Source: Cytophagaceae bacterium (lineage in GTDB: Bacteria; Bacteroidota; Bacteroidia; Cytophagales; Spirosomataceae). From it: 64,000 nucleotides of DNA. This document shows positions 43,541-53,641 of this stretch, piece after piece. The stretch spans positions 6,646 through 70,645 of the forward strand of contig JAGOAA010000002.1 in NCBI GenBank assembly GCA_017984215.1. Direction: 5' to 3'. The stretch's first letter is position 1, and every line of letters starts with the position of its first letter. The notes under the pieces were generated by a model that was not told the DNA's origin, did not search any database, and saw nothing but the letters and a program-made list of their open reading frames with translations. The position numbers and the translations under genes are program-made.

Positions 43541-45319
43541 TTAATATCCTGGGTTCTGCTTTAAGGTTGCAGCACCCGCTTTTTGAGAGTTTAGAATCTC
43601 GTCATTTGGCAATGGGAAATATTCGTTTTTGCCTTTCGTATAGGCTTTCCCTGCTAGGTATCCACGCTTGTTATACGTTCTACCCGCTAAGTCAGTACCG
43701 TTTACGGATTCCTCTTTCAAGTATTTGTTGATATAAGGCTCAGCAATACCCCAACGAACTAAATCGAAGAAACGGTGACCTTCCATGGCAAACTCCAAAC
43801 GGCTCTCCATACGCACCGCATTTTGTGCATATTCTTTGCCTTTCGAAGCAAATGTGCCAGCAGGGTAAGGATTGACAACATAATTAACGCTCGCATCTTG
43901 AACAGAACCTGTTTTTGCGCGGTTACGAATTAAGTTGACGTATTTCTCTGCTTCAGCGAAATTGCCTAATTCAACTTCACATTCAGCTAACCATAGAATC
44001 ACGGATGACATTTTCAATAAGCGATAATTGTTATTCACATTTCGCTTACTTGTTGAGTGTGTCGAGCTACCTTCGTCGGCTAAGTAATACATCCATTTCT
44101 TGCCAATGTAAGGCCCAGAATATGTTTGGTTACGAATCCAGTTAAATCCAGGCATTTGACCCCAATCCAAGAAATTTACACCACGACGACCTACTGTCCA
44201 GTCTAAACGAGGATCTACAGGTACATCTTTTTTCAAGTTGAATGTTTGATCTGATTTTAATCCTTGATCATTAGGTACATCGACTGCGTTGTATGTATCA
44301 GCCGTTCCATCAGCTTTCGCACCGATCATCGGTAAACCGTCAGCATCCGTTTTGAATGCGTTCACTAGGTTTTGAGATGGAAGGTAGAAACCGCAACATC
44401 CACGACCAGGTGAGTTCGCTGAATAAGGCCAGTTCAAGTTATCGCCAGCATTACCATTGTTACCCGTAGAACCATCGTTTACAGAGAATTCAACCTCGAA
44501 AATTGATTCTGCATTGTTGTTCGTGATGTTACGGTAGTTGTCATGGTAGTTTGGCATTAATTTCTTACCAGAATTCGTATACACATCTAGCAATAAATCT
44601 TTAGCTGCTTGCCATTTACCCTGAAAAATGTAGGCTTTTGCTAAATAGGTTTTGGCTGCCCATTTCGTAGCTCGCCCCTTTTGACCTTGTGTTGCAGGTA
44701 AATTATCTGCTGCAAATTTGAAGTCCGCTTCTATGTTAGACCAAATGTCTTTGTCATTTGGAACTTTCGTTGAATTAGGATCATCACGTTTGTAGACAGT
44801 CTCATCGATGTAAGGAATTTTATTCCACATCTTTTTACCTTCGAAATGGTAGTGACCACGTAAAAAACGCGCCTCGGCAACTACTTGATTACGTTCGGCT
44901 TCGGTCATGTCCTTCACATCCGTGCTTTTGGCCAATAGAATGGCTTCGTTTGCACGAGCTACTCCATCATAGGTATGTTGCCATTTTCCTAAAAAGTACG
45001 TATTGTCTGAAAGCCACAAATACTGCTCGATATACTCTTGCTCTGGCTGATCACCAATATCCGTTCCTTTTACAGCATCTCCGGAGGTGATACCACCAAA
45101 AACGTAATTTGAAATCGTAGACTGACGTCCCGTATTTCCAGCTCCTACTCCGTCTAATAAGGAGTAAGCTCCAATTAATAAGGCATTCACCCCATTCTTA
45201 TTACTCAGTGAAGTCAACGAAGCTGCCCCTTGAGGTTCGATGTTGAAGAAACTATCTGAACAAGAAAAGTTGACACCTACTGTCGCGACTAATGATGCGA
45301 TAATGATTAACTTTTTCAT
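43541..45319 (-). CDS. SusD/RagB-family nutrient-binding lipoprotein
   Basis: 592 aa. Lipobox VNFSC (Cys20). Residues from about 60 carry the SusD TPR-like helices: FLGKWQHTYDGVARANEAI, AEARFLRGHYHF, ATKWAAKTYLAKAYIFQGKW, and the C-terminal RLEFAMEGHRFFDLVRWG and YFPLPNDEILNSQ. It forms a lid over its SusC partner and binds a glycan or peptide. It directly follows the susC gene (35-base gap). No glycoside hydrolase or protease lies next to it, so the substrate is unknown. Confidence 0.95.
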   Translation of the reverse strand: MKKLIIIASLVATVGVNFSCSDSFFNIEPQGAASLTSLSNKNGVNALLIGAYSLLDGVGAGNTGRQSTISNYVFGGITSGDAVKGTDIGDQPEQEYIEQYLWLSDNTYFLGKWQHTYDGVARANEAILLAKSTDVKDMTEAERNQVVAEARFLRGHYHFEGKKMWNKIPYIDETVYKRDDPNSTKVPNDKDIWSNIEADFKFAADNLPATQGQKGRATKWAAKTYLAKAYIFQGKWQAAKDLLLDVYTNSGKKLMPNYHDNYRNITNNNAESIFEVEFSVNDGSTGNNGNAGDNLNWPYSANSPGRGCCGFYLPSQNLVNAFKTDADGLPMIGAKADGTADTYNAVDVPNDQGLKSDQTFNLKKDVPVDPRLDWTVGRRGVNFLDWGQMPGFNWIRNQTYSGPYIGKKWMYYLADEGSSTHSTSKRNVNNNYRLLKMSSVILWLAECEVELGNFAEAEKYVNLIRNRAKTGSVQDASVNYVVNPYPAGTFASKGKEYAQNAVRMESRLEFAMEGHRFFDLVRWGIAEPYINKYLKEESVNGTDLAGRTYNKRGYLAGKAYTKGKNEYFPLPNDEILNSQKAGAATLKQNPGY

Positions 45320-45354
45320 TTTATATCTGATTTATTTTCAAATGATATACCTAA

Positions 45355-48300
45355 TTAGAATCCTACTCTTAAACCAACATTGTATGATTTAGCTACAGGG
45401 AATGCACCTTCATCAATACCCATGTGTGTATCTTGATTGTCATTGCCTGAAGTTCTCAAGTTGACATCGGGATCCAAACCTTTGTATTTCGTAAATGTGA
45501 ACAAGTTTTGACCTTGCACATAAACTTGAACAGAGTTTAGCTTCACAATCTTCAAGAAGCTAGCCGGTACATTGTAGCTTAACTGAATATTCTTAATTCG
45601 CATGTAAGAACCATCTTCTACGAAATAAGTAGAGATTTGCTGACTTGTACCATCTTGAGAATTCAAGCGAGGTAACAAGGCATTATCTCCTTGTTTCTTC
45701 CAAGAGTTATATAACATGTCTTTTGAACGGTTACCTTGGAACGTATTAAAGTCAGTCCAGTATTTTTGGTAGTTGAACAATTCATTACCTTGAACACCTT
45801 GCGCAAATACAGTTAAATCCCAGTTTTTATAACCAAGATTTAAGTTGATTCCATACGTGAAATCTGGATGTGGATTACCGATGATTGTTTTATCAGCAGC
45901 AGTAATGACATTGTCGCCATTAATATCACGGAATTTGAAAACACCCGCACGCGTGTAGGTGCCAAATTTAGGTGCCGCAGCAGCTTCCGCATCATCCTTA
46001 ATAACACCATCAATGATGTAACCAAAGAAACTAGAAATAGGCAAGCCTGCTCTTGTTACAGAGATTGATGGAAGACGTGTTGAGAATCCAAATACCGATG
46101 CTTTCGGATCATCATTTAGTTTTACAACCTCATTTTTGTATTGTGAGATTTGACCCGAAACTGAATAACGGAAATCACCGATACGATCACGGTACGTTAC
46201 ATTTAAGTCAATCCCCGTATTGTTTACTTCACCAATATTCACATAAGGAATAGAAGCAGAACCTGCCGTTTTCGGAATGGGTACTTGCGTTAACATATCG
46301 GATGTTGTACGCGTATACCAGTCTAAGTTAACATCCAACTTGTTGTTCCAGAAACTCGCATCTATACCAATATTGGTTGATGTGTTTGTTTCCCAACGAC
46401 CACCTGTATTACCAAATTGTGCGATATCAAAACCTGTTGCGATTGAGTTCCCTGATCCAGAAATGTCATAGGCATTGTTGTTTGGATCTGGTGTAAATAA
46501 CGTATAAGCGTTATAAACGTTTGGAATCAATTGGTTACCCGTTTTACCCCAACCACCACGAACTTTGAATTCGTTGATGAATGTCAAATCCTTCATGAAT
46601 GCTAATTCTGTTAGGCGTGCTCCTAATGAGAATGCAGGGAAGATACCGTAACGGTAATTTGATGCGAAACGTGATGAACCATCACGACGTAACGTAAAAT
46701 CAGCTAGTAATAACTCTTTGTACGAGTAGTTTACTTTTCCAAATTGCGAGAACAAAGCTGTGATTGTTGCTCCTGATCCTGCATTCGATAAACCAGCTGC
46801 TGAACCGTTATTCAAATAACGATAAGACAAATCATCAAATGCGAAATTTGAACGTGCCGCATTAAATCCAAATCCGTAGGTAGAAACAGCTTCAGTACCA
46901 ACTAACACATTCACTGTGTGATCACCAAACGTTTTATTATAGTTTAAGGTGTTGTACCAAGTTACCGCACGATCGAAGCTATTTGAAACCGTTAAACTGT
47001 TCGCATTACGAGCTTCAGCTGCTTCAATATCACGGTTTAAATAGGCCGACTGATTAAAGTTGTTGTATTCAAAACCAAGACTTGTACGTGCCTTTAAATC
47101 TTTGATGATTTCCAATTCTGTAAACACATTACCAAAGATGTGTGTTGCTTTGATTGGGTTATCACGCTCTCTCCATTGACGCGCTAATGGGTTAGGCGCG
47201 TTACCTAAGTTGGAACCACGAGATCCTGCAAAACCATTCAAGTTAGATGAGTTCGTTCCGCCTAAAGCCGTTGGGCCACCCGTAATGTCAAATACCGGAA
47301 TGATCGGTTGAATACGAATCGCAAAGGAAATAGGGTTGGATTCGTTGTTGTTACCCGAAGGAACACCTGTACGCTCATCGTATGAAACGGTAAAGTTTTC
47401 ACCGAACGTTAATGCACCTTTTTTGAATTCGGTATTCGCTCTTACGGAATAACGCTTGTAACCTGTATACTTCAAAATACCTTCTTGGTCAAAATAGCTC
47501 GCCGAAATTGCATATTTGCCATTTTTCGAACCACCTGTTGCGCCTAATTGATAATTAGAGATTTTAGCAGGGCCGAAAATTGCATTTTGCCAATCAGTAC
47601 CTTCTTTATTTGCTTTGGTAATATTGAAAGCCGTTTTTCCTAAGTTAGGATCTGTGATGTCGTTTGTATAGGTATAGTTCGCAGGAAGCGCGCCATATAC
47701 GTTTGGATAAATATAATCTGCAATGGTTTGAGATCCATCTGCACCGAAACGGTATTGTGCCGAAGGAGATGTTCCTGCAGGCTTTCCAGCACCAATTTCA
47801 GATTCATAGTAATACTGACCCAATTCTTTCGTGTTCAACAAATCTAATGTTCTACCTACTGTCTGAGTACCTGTATACATGTCGAAGTTGATTTTAGGCT
47901 CTCCTTCGCCACCACGTTTTGTTGTAATGATCACAACCCCATTCGCAGCACGCGCTCCGTAGATAGATGCGGCAGATGCATCTTTTAATACTTGCATCGA
48001 CTCAATATCAGCTGGGTTGATTTGGTTTAAGGTTCCTTGCGTAGGTACACCATCAATTACATATAGTGGTGAATTGTTGTTGATTGAACCAAAACCACGG
48101 ATACGAACCATCGTTCCTCCACCGGGAGAGTTGTCATTACCAACAGTCACACCGGACGCACGTCCTTGTAACATTTGCGTTAAACTCGCGGAAGGTACTG
48201 CTGTTAATTCCTTCGCGCCTACAACTGTTACCGCTCCCGTAATGTCCTTTTTACGTTGGGAAGAGTAACCAGTTACAACGACTTCGTTCAACTGACTTAC

Positions 48301-48609
48301 ATCTTCGTCTAAGGACACGGTGATGCTTGATCGGTTGCCCACGGCTACATTTTTAGTAACATAACCCACGGACGAAATCACTAATTCAGCGTTTCCGCTT
48401 TTTACATTAATGGAGAAAGCTCCATTTCCATCTGTTGTGGTACCCGTAGTGGTACCTTTAATTGCAACAGAAACACCAGGTATTCCTCCGCCCTTGGCGT
48501 CTTGGATACTACCTGTCACTTTTCGGTCTTGACCAAAAGCCACCCATGAGAGGGTTAGCATGAAGGCCATCAGAAAGACCACTCTGCTTACGTAGAAATT
48601 GTTTTTCAT
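45355..48609 (-). CDS. SusC/RagA-family TonB-dependent outer-membrane transporter
   Basis: 1084 aa from the ATG at 48609, which opens a normal signal peptide (MKNNFYVSRVVFLMAFM...); the ATG 30 bases upstream lies next to the -7 box and was rejected. Order: signal peptide, carboxypeptidase-D-like domain (VTGSIQDAKGGGIPGVSVAI, about 30-105), TonB-box region (LNEVVVTGYSSQRKK), plug (LTQMLQGRASGVTVGND; VLKDASAASIYGARAANGVV), then a 22-strand barrel. It imports nutrients with energy from TonB-ExbBD. Operon with the SusD gene. Confidence 0.95.
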   Translation of the reverse strand: MKNNFYVSRVVFLMAFMLTLSWVAFGQDRKVTGSIQDAKGGGIPGVSVAIKGTTTGTTTDGNGAFSINVKSGNAELVISSVGYVTKNVAVGNRSSITVSLDEDVSQLNEVVVTGYSSQRKKDITGAVTVVGAKELTAVPSASLTQMLQGRASGVTVGNDNSPGGGTMVRIRGFGSINNNSPLYVIDGVPTQGTLNQINPADIESMQVLKDASAASIYGARAANGVVIITTKRGGEGEPKINFDMYTGTQTVGRTLDLLNTKELGQYYYESEIGAGKPAGTSPSAQYRFGADGSQTIADYIYPNVYGALPANYTYTNDITDPNLGKTAFNITKANKEGTDWQNAIFGPAKISNYQLGATGGSKNGKYAISASYFDQEGILKYTGYKRYSVRANTEFKKGALTFGENFTVSYDERTGVPSGNNNESNPISFAIRIQPIIPVFDITGGPTALGGTNSSNLNGFAGSRGSNLGNAPNPLARQWRERDNPIKATHIFGNVFTELEIIKDLKARTSLGFEYNNFNQSAYLNRDIEAAEARNANSLTVSNSFDRAVTWYNTLNYNKTFGDHTVNVLVGTEAVSTYGFGFNAARSNFAFDDLSYRYLNNGSAAGLSNAGSGATITALFSQFGKVNYSYKELLLADFTLRRDGSSRFASNYRYGIFPAFSLGARLTELAFMKDLTFINEFKVRGGWGKTGNQLIPNVYNAYTLFTPDPNNNAYDISGSGNSIATGFDIAQFGNTGGRWETNTSTNIGIDASFWNNKLDVNLDWYTRTTSDMLTQVPIPKTAGSASIPYVNIGEVNNTGIDLNVTYRDRIGDFRYSVSGQISQYKNEVVKLNDDPKASVFGFSTRLPSISVTRAGLPISSFFGYIIDGVIKDDAEAAAAPKFGTYTRAGVFKFRDINGDNVITAADKTIIGNPHPDFTYGINLNLGYKNWDLTVFAQGVQGNELFNYQKYWTDFNTFQGNRSKDMLYNSWKKQGDNALLPRLNSQDGTSQQISTYFVEDGSYMRIKNIQLSYNVPASFLKIVKLNSVQVYVQGQNLFTFTKYKGLDPDVNLRTSGNDNQDTHMGIDEGAFPVAKSYNVGLRVGF

Positions 48610-48636
48610 AAAATATAAGGTTTGAGTGATAATTGA

Positions 48637-48667
48637 CAAACGTAATTTGCCAACTTATTTTTGCCAA
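48637..48667 (-). promoter_or_regulatory. Promoter of the susCD pair
   Basis: On the minus strand: TTG (48665-48667), 20-base spacer, TACGTTTG (48637-48644), 27 bases before the chosen SusC start. Confidence 0.65.
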
Positions 48668-48804
48668 TATATAAAACAATTGCATCCGTGCTACACTGTT
48701 TTATAATTATTTTAAGAAAAAGTTTAAAAATTATCAAATAATCATAATTTCTTAATGATGAGGTAATTAGGCTGTTCCGCATAGGTAAATCTCCAAGCTT
48801 TGCG

Positions 48805-48812
48805 TACCTTTG
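48805..48812 (+). promoter_or_regulatory. -7 box for adk
   Basis: TACCTTTG, a perfect TAnnTTTG match, 29 bases before the ATG. No clear TTG at normal spacing upstream. Confidence 0.5.
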
Positions 48813-48841
48813 TCTTTTGCATTTATTATAAAGAATAGAAT

Positions 48842-49414
48842 ATGTTAAACTTGGTATTGTTTGGCCCTCCAGGTGCAGGGAAAGGAACTCAATCGGCAAA
48901 ATTGATTGAGCAATATGGGTTAATTCACTTGTCTACCGGTGATTTATTGCGTGCAGAAATTTCTGCGGGAACAAGCTTAGGTTTGGAAGCAAAGAAATTG
49001 ATGGATCAAGGAATTTTAGTTCCTGATGCCGTTGTCATCGGAATGATTGATAATAAGTTGAACGAAAATAAAGCTGCTGCAGGTTTTATCTTCGATGGTT
49101 TTCCTCGTACGGTTGCGCAAGCAGCGGCATTGGACAATCTATTAGCTCAACATGATGTTAGTATCCAACAAATGATTGCCTTGGAGGTAGAAGAAGAAGA
49201 GTTGACTCAACGACTTTTATCTAGAGGTAAAACATCTGGCCGCCCTGATGATCAAAATGAAGATTTGATTCGTAAGCGCGTGCAAGAATATACAGAGAAA
49301 ACGGCACCCGTGGCTGATTTTTATGCCCAACAAGGGAAATTTACGGGTATCAATGGGGTAGGGGAAATAGAAGATATTTATGCCCAAATCGTTTCCATTG
49401 TAGAAAAGAACTAA
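48842..49414 (+). CDS. adk: Adenylate kinase
   Basis: 190 aa. It interconverts ATP + AMP and 2 ADP. The P-loop LFGPPGAGKGTQSAKL is at residues 5-20; the AMP-binding segment is LSTGDLLRAEI and GFIFDGFPRTVAQA. The LID is short (SRGKTSGRPDD) and has no zinc cysteines, which explains the length. It is followed by a repeat-rich spacer and then obg on the same strand. Confidence 0.96.
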   Translation: MLNLVLFGPPGAGKGTQSAKLIEQYGLIHLSTGDLLRAEISAGTSLGLEAKKLMDQGILVPDAVVIGMIDNKLNENKAAAGFIFDGFPRTVAQAAALDNLLAQHDVSIQQMIALEVEEEELTQRLLSRGKTSGRPDDQNEDLIRKRVQEYTEKTAPVADFYAQQGKFTGINGVGEIEDIYAQIVSIVEKN

Positions 49415-49540
49415 GAATTAAGAGGTAAGAAGTAAGAGTTGAGGAGTAAGAGGTGTTTGAAATGACTCCGGACTTTAGACTTCGGACTGATTAAATCACC
49501 TGACTAAAGATTTGCTAGTAACTAGCGACTAATGACTAAA
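49415..49540. repeat. Short-repeat array between adk and obg
   Basis: Purine-rich GAGTAAG/AAGTAAGA units (49415-49453) are followed by ACTCCGGACTTTAGAC-type units and then ACTAGCGACTAATGACTAA (to 49540), ending 3 bases before the obg ATG. It is the reverse-complement counterpart, part for part, of the array at 8565-8655. Non-coding. Confidence 0.75.
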
Positions 49541-49542
49541 AT

Positions 49543-50622
49543 ATGACATCAAATTTCATCGATTACGTTAAAATTAACTTGCGTTCAGGACGTGGAGGAA
49601 GTGGTTCTTCTCACTTTAGAAGAGAAAAACACGTTCCAAAAGGCGGACCGGATGGCGGTGATGGCGGTCGGGGAGGTCACGTCTATATCGTAGGAAATAG
49701 TCAACATTGGACCTTGCTTCACTTGAAATTTCAGAAACACATCATTGCCGATAATGGTAAAGGTGGAGAAGGCGGTCGCCGTTCTGGCTTGGAAGGGGAA
49801 GATATTTTCATTGAAGTTCCCTTAGGCACGATCGTGAAGGATGCGGAAACCAATGAGTTTCTAGCCGAAGTGACCGAAGAAGGCCAAAAAGTATTGTTAC
49901 TTCCAGGCGGTCGTGGTGGTTTGGGAAATACACACTTTAAGTCTTCCACAAATCAATCTCCGCGTCATGCCCAACCAGGTGAAGCTGGTTTAGAACGCTG
50001 GGTGGTCATGGAATTGAAAGTTCTTGCGGATGTCGGCTTAGTTGGTTTTCCAAATGCAGGAAAATCGACCTTGCTTTCCGTGCTTTCTGCTGCGAAACCT
50101 GAAATTGCCGACTATCCTTTTACGACTTTGGTTCCTAACCTGGGTGTTGTCGCTTACCGGGATTACAAATCATTTGTGGTTGCGGATATTCCCGGCATTA
50201 TCGAAGGTGCGGCGGAAGGAAAAGGACTTGGTTTACGTTTTTTGCGCCACATTGAGCGGAATTCAATTCTCTGCTTTTTGATTCCATCGGATGCCGAAAA
50301 TTGGGGCGATGAATATCAAATCTTAGTGGGCGAATTAGAGAAATACAATCCTGAATTATTGCATAAGCGTCGCGTACTCGTTGTTTCAAAAATGGATTTG
50401 TCTATCCCTGAAATGGAAGAGGAAATGCGGGAGAGCCTTCCAAAAGATCTTCCTTTAGTTTTCATTTCTTCGGTAACGAATACCGGTATTCAAGAATTGA
50501 AAGACCTACTTTGGGAAACCTTGCAGGAAGAAAATAAAGATGTCGCCAAACAAGTGGAAAGTTCCATAGAAATTCTTCCGCCAGTACAACTCGCTGCTGA
50601 TCCTCAAGAAGAAATAGAATAA
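49543..50622 (+). CDS. obg: Obg-family GTPase (CgtA)
   Basis: 359 aa. An essential GTPase linked to 50S ribosome assembly and stress. The Gly-rich Obg fold fills residues 1-160 ([34 protein letters not shown]). The G domain follows: G1 [14 protein letters not shown]2/switch [12 protein letters not shown]3 [19 protein letters not shown]4 VVSKMDLS, G5 ISSVTNTG. It ends soon after the G domain with an acidic tail and lacks the OCT domain of some homologues. A terminator follows. Confidence 0.96.
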   Translation: MTSNFIDYVKINLRSGRGGSGSSHFRREKHVPKGGPDGGDGGRGGHVYIVGNSQHWTLLHLKFQKHIIADNGKGGEGGRRSGLEGEDIFIEVPLGTIVKDAETNEFLAEVTEEGQKVLLLPGGRGGLGNTHFKSSTNQSPRHAQPGEAGLERWVVMELKVLADVGLVGFPNAGKSTLLSVLSAAKPEIADYPFTTLVPNLGVVAYRDYKSFVVADIPGIIEGAAEGKGLGLRFLRHIERNSILCFLIPSDAENWGDEYQILVGELEKYNPELLHKRRVLVVSKMDLSIPEMEEEMRESLPKDLPLVFISSVTNTGIQELKDLLWETLQEENKDVAKQVESSIEILPPVQLAADPQEEIE

Positions 50623-50639
50623 ATAATTCGTTCATACAA

Positions 50640-50672
50640 TAAAAAAGGTCGCCCAATGGACGACCTTTTTTT
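50640..50672. terminator. Bidirectional terminator between obg and the RmlD-like gene
   Basis: Arms AAAAAGGTCG (50642-50651) and CGACCTTTTT (50661-50670), with A-run and T-run on the two sides. It serves converging obg (+) and the minus-strand run whose last stop is at 50671. Confidence 0.88.
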
Positions 50673-51573
50673 ATGCTATCTGCGTTGCCATTAAAGCAAT
50701 GCCTTCATTGAAGGTTCTTGGCTTGTATCCCAACACCGTTTTGGCTTTCGTCAGAATAAATCCCGTTCTCGGAGGTCTTCTAGCGGGTTGTGAAAAGGTG
50801 GACGAATCAGCTGGCTTGATCAATTCTTTTGGTAGATGATAAAATTCCGCCGTTTTAATCGCCATTTCATAGGGCGTTAATAATTCTTCTCCTGATATGT
50901 TGAAAATTCCTTCCGCTTCTTTTTGTGCAATAAGCCAACATCCTATCGCGAGGTCTTCTGCAAGGGTAGGAGTTCTAAATTGGTCCGTAACCACATTAAT
51001 TTGTTTGCCTTCTTCCAAAGATTTTTTTACCCATAAAATAATATTCGTTCGACTCATATCAGGTACAATACCAAATACTAATACGGTGCGTGCAATAGCC
51101 CAACGAATCGAGGAGGCTTGAATGATTTGTTCAGCCTTTAATTTACTTTCGCCATAAACCGAGATAGGGTTCGGTACCGCATCTTCATCATAGGGTCCTG
51201 CCTCGCCATCAAAAATAAAATCTGTAGACAAATGGCATAGGAAACTTTGGTGCTTGGCACATGCGGCCACAATGTATTCGACGGCCTTGACATTTAAGGC
51301 TTCACATCCATTTAGATCGCTTTCACAGGTGTCAACGTTCGTCATTGCCGCCGTATGAATGACAATTTGTGGTTTATGTCGGGTGAATACATCTTCCACG
51401 GCTGCTGGGTCCGTTATATCCAGTGTTTGGTAGGTATAACCTATTTGATTAGGTAAACGATTTTCACCGCGTGCAGTCGCAATCAAATTAACGCCAGACT
51501 CTTTACTGAGTAGGTCGACTAATTTTTGTCCTAATAGGCCATTCGATCCTGTGATGAGAATGGTTTTTTTCAT
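50671..51573 (-). CDS. RmlD-like NAD(P)-dependent sugar reductase
   Basis: 300 aa extended SDR. The N-terminal dinucleotide motif is ILITGSNGLLGQKLVD. The active-site region has HLSTDFIFDGEAGPY and SVYGESKLKAEQII (YxxxK). The whole follows the dTDP-4-dehydrorhamnose reductase family (RmlD) rather than UDP-sugar epimerases. No other dTDP-rhamnose gene is nearby, so its exact substrate is unproven. It overlaps hemC by 4 bases and ends the minus-strand run. Confidence 0.85.
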   Translation of the reverse strand: MKKTILITGSNGLLGQKLVDLLSKESGVNLIATARGENRLPNQIGYTYQTLDITDPAAVEDVFTRHKPQIVIHTAAMTNVDTCESDLNGCEALNVKAVEYIVAACAKHQSFLCHLSTDFIFDGEAGPYDEDAVPNPISVYGESKLKAEQIIQASSIRWAIARTVLVFGIVPDMSRTNIILWVKKSLEEGKQINVVTDQFRTPTLAEDLAIGCWLIAQKEAEGIFNISGEELLTPYEMAIKTAEFYHLPKELIKPADSSTFSQPARRPPRTGFILTKAKTVLGYKPRTFNEGIALMATQIA

Positions 51574-52508
51574 GATGCTAATTGTTTCCTAATGTCTTGT
51601 AATAACGTTTGCGCACCCTGTGCAATTAAATCTTGCGCCACAGCCTTACCCAATGTCTCAGGATCTGTTCCGATGCCCGTGGCTTTTAGTTCAACTTCTC
51701 CCTGGAGTCCAAGTACACCTGCTTGTAGATGTAATCCGTCTGCATGCTGTTTGGCATGACCAAATACAGGGACGCTACAGCCACCGTCCAATTGCGCTAA
51801 TAAATGTCTTTCCGCAAGTAAACAGGCCTCTGTAGGTTCATTATTGCAAAGCTGACGTATCGCAATCGCTAACACAGGATCCAATTGACTTGAACTTTGT
51901 ATCGCGACGGAACCTTGGCCCACAGCCGGAGTAAATGTATCGATCGGTAAATGTTCAACGATGTAAGATTCCATACCCATGCGGTGCACACCGGCATAGG
52001 CCAATATCATGGCATCACAAGCCCCGCTTTTTAATTTTTCTAATCTCGTCTGAAGATTTCCGCGCATCTCCACCAAGGTATGCTGCGGGTATTCTTTCGC
52101 CAACAATGCGCGTCGGCGTGTACTTGATGTACCAACGATAGCACCTTCTTCAGCCAACCGAAAATCTGGATTTAAGCTCAAGACAACATCATGTGCAGCC
52201 TCTCGCTTTGTGAAGGCGATTAAGGGTAAATCTGCGGCCAATGTTGATGGAAGATCTTTGGCTGAATGTTGAGCAATGTCAATCTCCCCATTCCGAAGCA
52301 TTGTCTCCAACTCTTCGGTAAAAACGCCTTTTGCGCCAATCTTTGATAGGGATCGATCAAGGATTTTATCGCCAATGGTTACGATGTCGATAATTTCAAC
52401 GGAATATCCTGCGGCCTCCAACAAGCTCGCGATGTGCCTTGCTTGCCACATGGCAAGGGCAGAATTACGCGTCCCGATTCGAATGAGTTTATTTGTTGGC
52501 ATTAGCAA
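51570..52508 (-). CDS. hemC: Porphobilinogen deaminase (hydroxymethylbilane synthase)
   Basis: 312 aa (a start two codons later, at the second Met, is equally possible). It polymerises four porphobilinogens into hydroxymethylbilane on a dipyrromethane cofactor. Motifs are RIGTRNSALAMWQARHI, KGVFTEELE, HSAKDLPS, VGTSSTRRRALL, EMRGNLQTRLEKL and the cofactor Cys in LDGGCSVPVFGHA. Its product is the substrate of HemD, encoded elsewhere in this window. It overlaps both neighbours (20 and 4 bases). Confidence 0.96.
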   Translation of the reverse strand: MLMPTNKLIRIGTRNSALAMWQARHIASLLEAAGYSVEIIDIVTIGDKILDRSLSKIGAKGVFTEELETMLRNGEIDIAQHSAKDLPSTLAADLPLIAFTKREAAHDVVLSLNPDFRLAEEGAIVGTSSTRRRALLAKEYPQHTLVEMRGNLQTRLEKLKSGACDAMILAYAGVHRMGMESYIVEHLPIDTFTPAVGQGSVAIQSSSQLDPVLAIAIRQLCNNEPTEACLLAERHLLAQLDGGCSVPVFGHAKQHADGLHLQAGVLGLQGEVELKATGIGTDPETLGKAVAQDLIAQGAQTLLQDIRKQLAS

Positions 52509-53616
52509 TTCGAATTATTTGTAAAGATAAATCCAAGTGAATCATTTTTGCCCGACCATTTCTTTCCAAATGATAGTGCGCGGTAGATACTTTTTCGCTT
52601 ATTTTTTCAATGGATTGGCGATTCAAGGTTTTTGAAAAATTCGTAATAAAAGCTTTCTCTTTTTCCAAAGCCTTAATCAAGGTTGGCGAATCCGAAATTT
52701 GGTATAAACATTGTCTGAAAATGTGCAATGCGTACTCTAATAGGCTTTTTTGGTCTTCTTTGGCTAGGCCATCAAACTGGTCGGCTAGCCCAACTAACTT
52801 GCTCAAATTCTTTTGATAAACAGCGCGCATCCAGTCGGCAAACCAGGTAGAAGTACTCAAATTTTCCGACTTGGCTTTTTCGAGTGCCCAAGCAATATTT
52901 CCTTCGCAGCTAATGGCTAAATTTTGCGCATTTTCGAGGCTCGTTCCCGTTTCTTTGACTAGGAAATCGGCAAGAGAAGCTTCGTCAACAGCCTGAATTG
53001 CAATGCGTTGGGTACGAGATAATATGGTTGTCAAAAGCTTTTGTGCATCGGAGCAAATAAGCAAAAATAAGGTGTCGCTTGGCGGCTCTTCTAAGGTCTT
53101 GAGTAGCGCATTTCCGGAAGATAAATTCAACGATTCAGGATTCCAGATGATGACTACTTTGAATGGCGCTTCAAAGGGTTTTAGGCTTATTTTTCCAAGT
53201 AGTTTTCGCGTTTCTTCGACGGGAATGTTCCCTTGTTTATTACCTTCAGCACCCATGGCAGCGAGCCACTCAGGCAGAACCCTAAAGAGGCCTCCGGTGA
53301 TGAAATTACGCCATTCGGGTAAAAATGCATCGGATTCTGCTTCCTTGATCTTCTTGGTGGTAACACTTGGGAATAGGTACACAATATCCGGATGAATTCC
53401 TTTATGTACTTTCTGGCAACTTGGACATGCACCACATGCATCGTCGCCTTGTCGGTTCGTGCAAAACAAAAATGAGGTGAATGCCATTGCCATGGCTAAC
53501 TGTGCGCCACCCGTAGGACCATGAAATAACTGAGCGTGCGCAATATGTTCGTTGAGAACAGATTGGCTCAATTGTTTCTTGGTTTGATGTAATCCGGGGA
53601 TGTCTTGAAAGCGCAT
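52489..53616 (-). CDS. DNA polymerase III delta'-like clamp-loader subunit
   Basis: 375 aa. AAA+ clamp-loader subunit. The P-loop is degenerate (LFHGPTGGAQLAMAM, no GKT/S), as in delta' subunits, which do not hydrolyse ATP. A zinc module has Cys52, Cys61, Cys64 and Cys67 (CTNRQGDDACGACPSCQ). Other motifs are VVIIWNPESLNLSSGNALLKTLEEPP and LLTTILSRTQRIAIQ (arginine finger SRTQR). It overlaps hemC by 20 bases and follows the GlmU-like gene by 25 bases. Confidence 0.92.
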   Translation of the reverse strand: MRFQDIPGLHQTKKQLSQSVLNEHIAHAQLFHGPTGGAQLAMAMAFTSFLFCTNRQGDDACGACPSCQKVHKGIHPDIVYLFPSVTTKKIKEAESDAFLPEWRNFITGGLFRVLPEWLAAMGAEGNKQGNIPVEETRKLLGKISLKPFEAPFKVVIIWNPESLNLSSGNALLKTLEEPPSDTLFLLICSDAQKLLTTILSRTQRIAIQAVDEASLADFLVKETGTSLENAQNLAISCEGNIAWALEKAKSENLSTSTWFADWMRAVYQKNLSKLVGLADQFDGLAKEDQKSLLEYALHIFRQCLYQISDSPTLIKALEKEKAFITNFSKTLNRQSIEKISEKVSTAHYHLERNGRAKMIHLDLSLQIIRIANANK

Positions 53617-53641
53617 GCGGTTTCCCTAATAAATGAATAGG

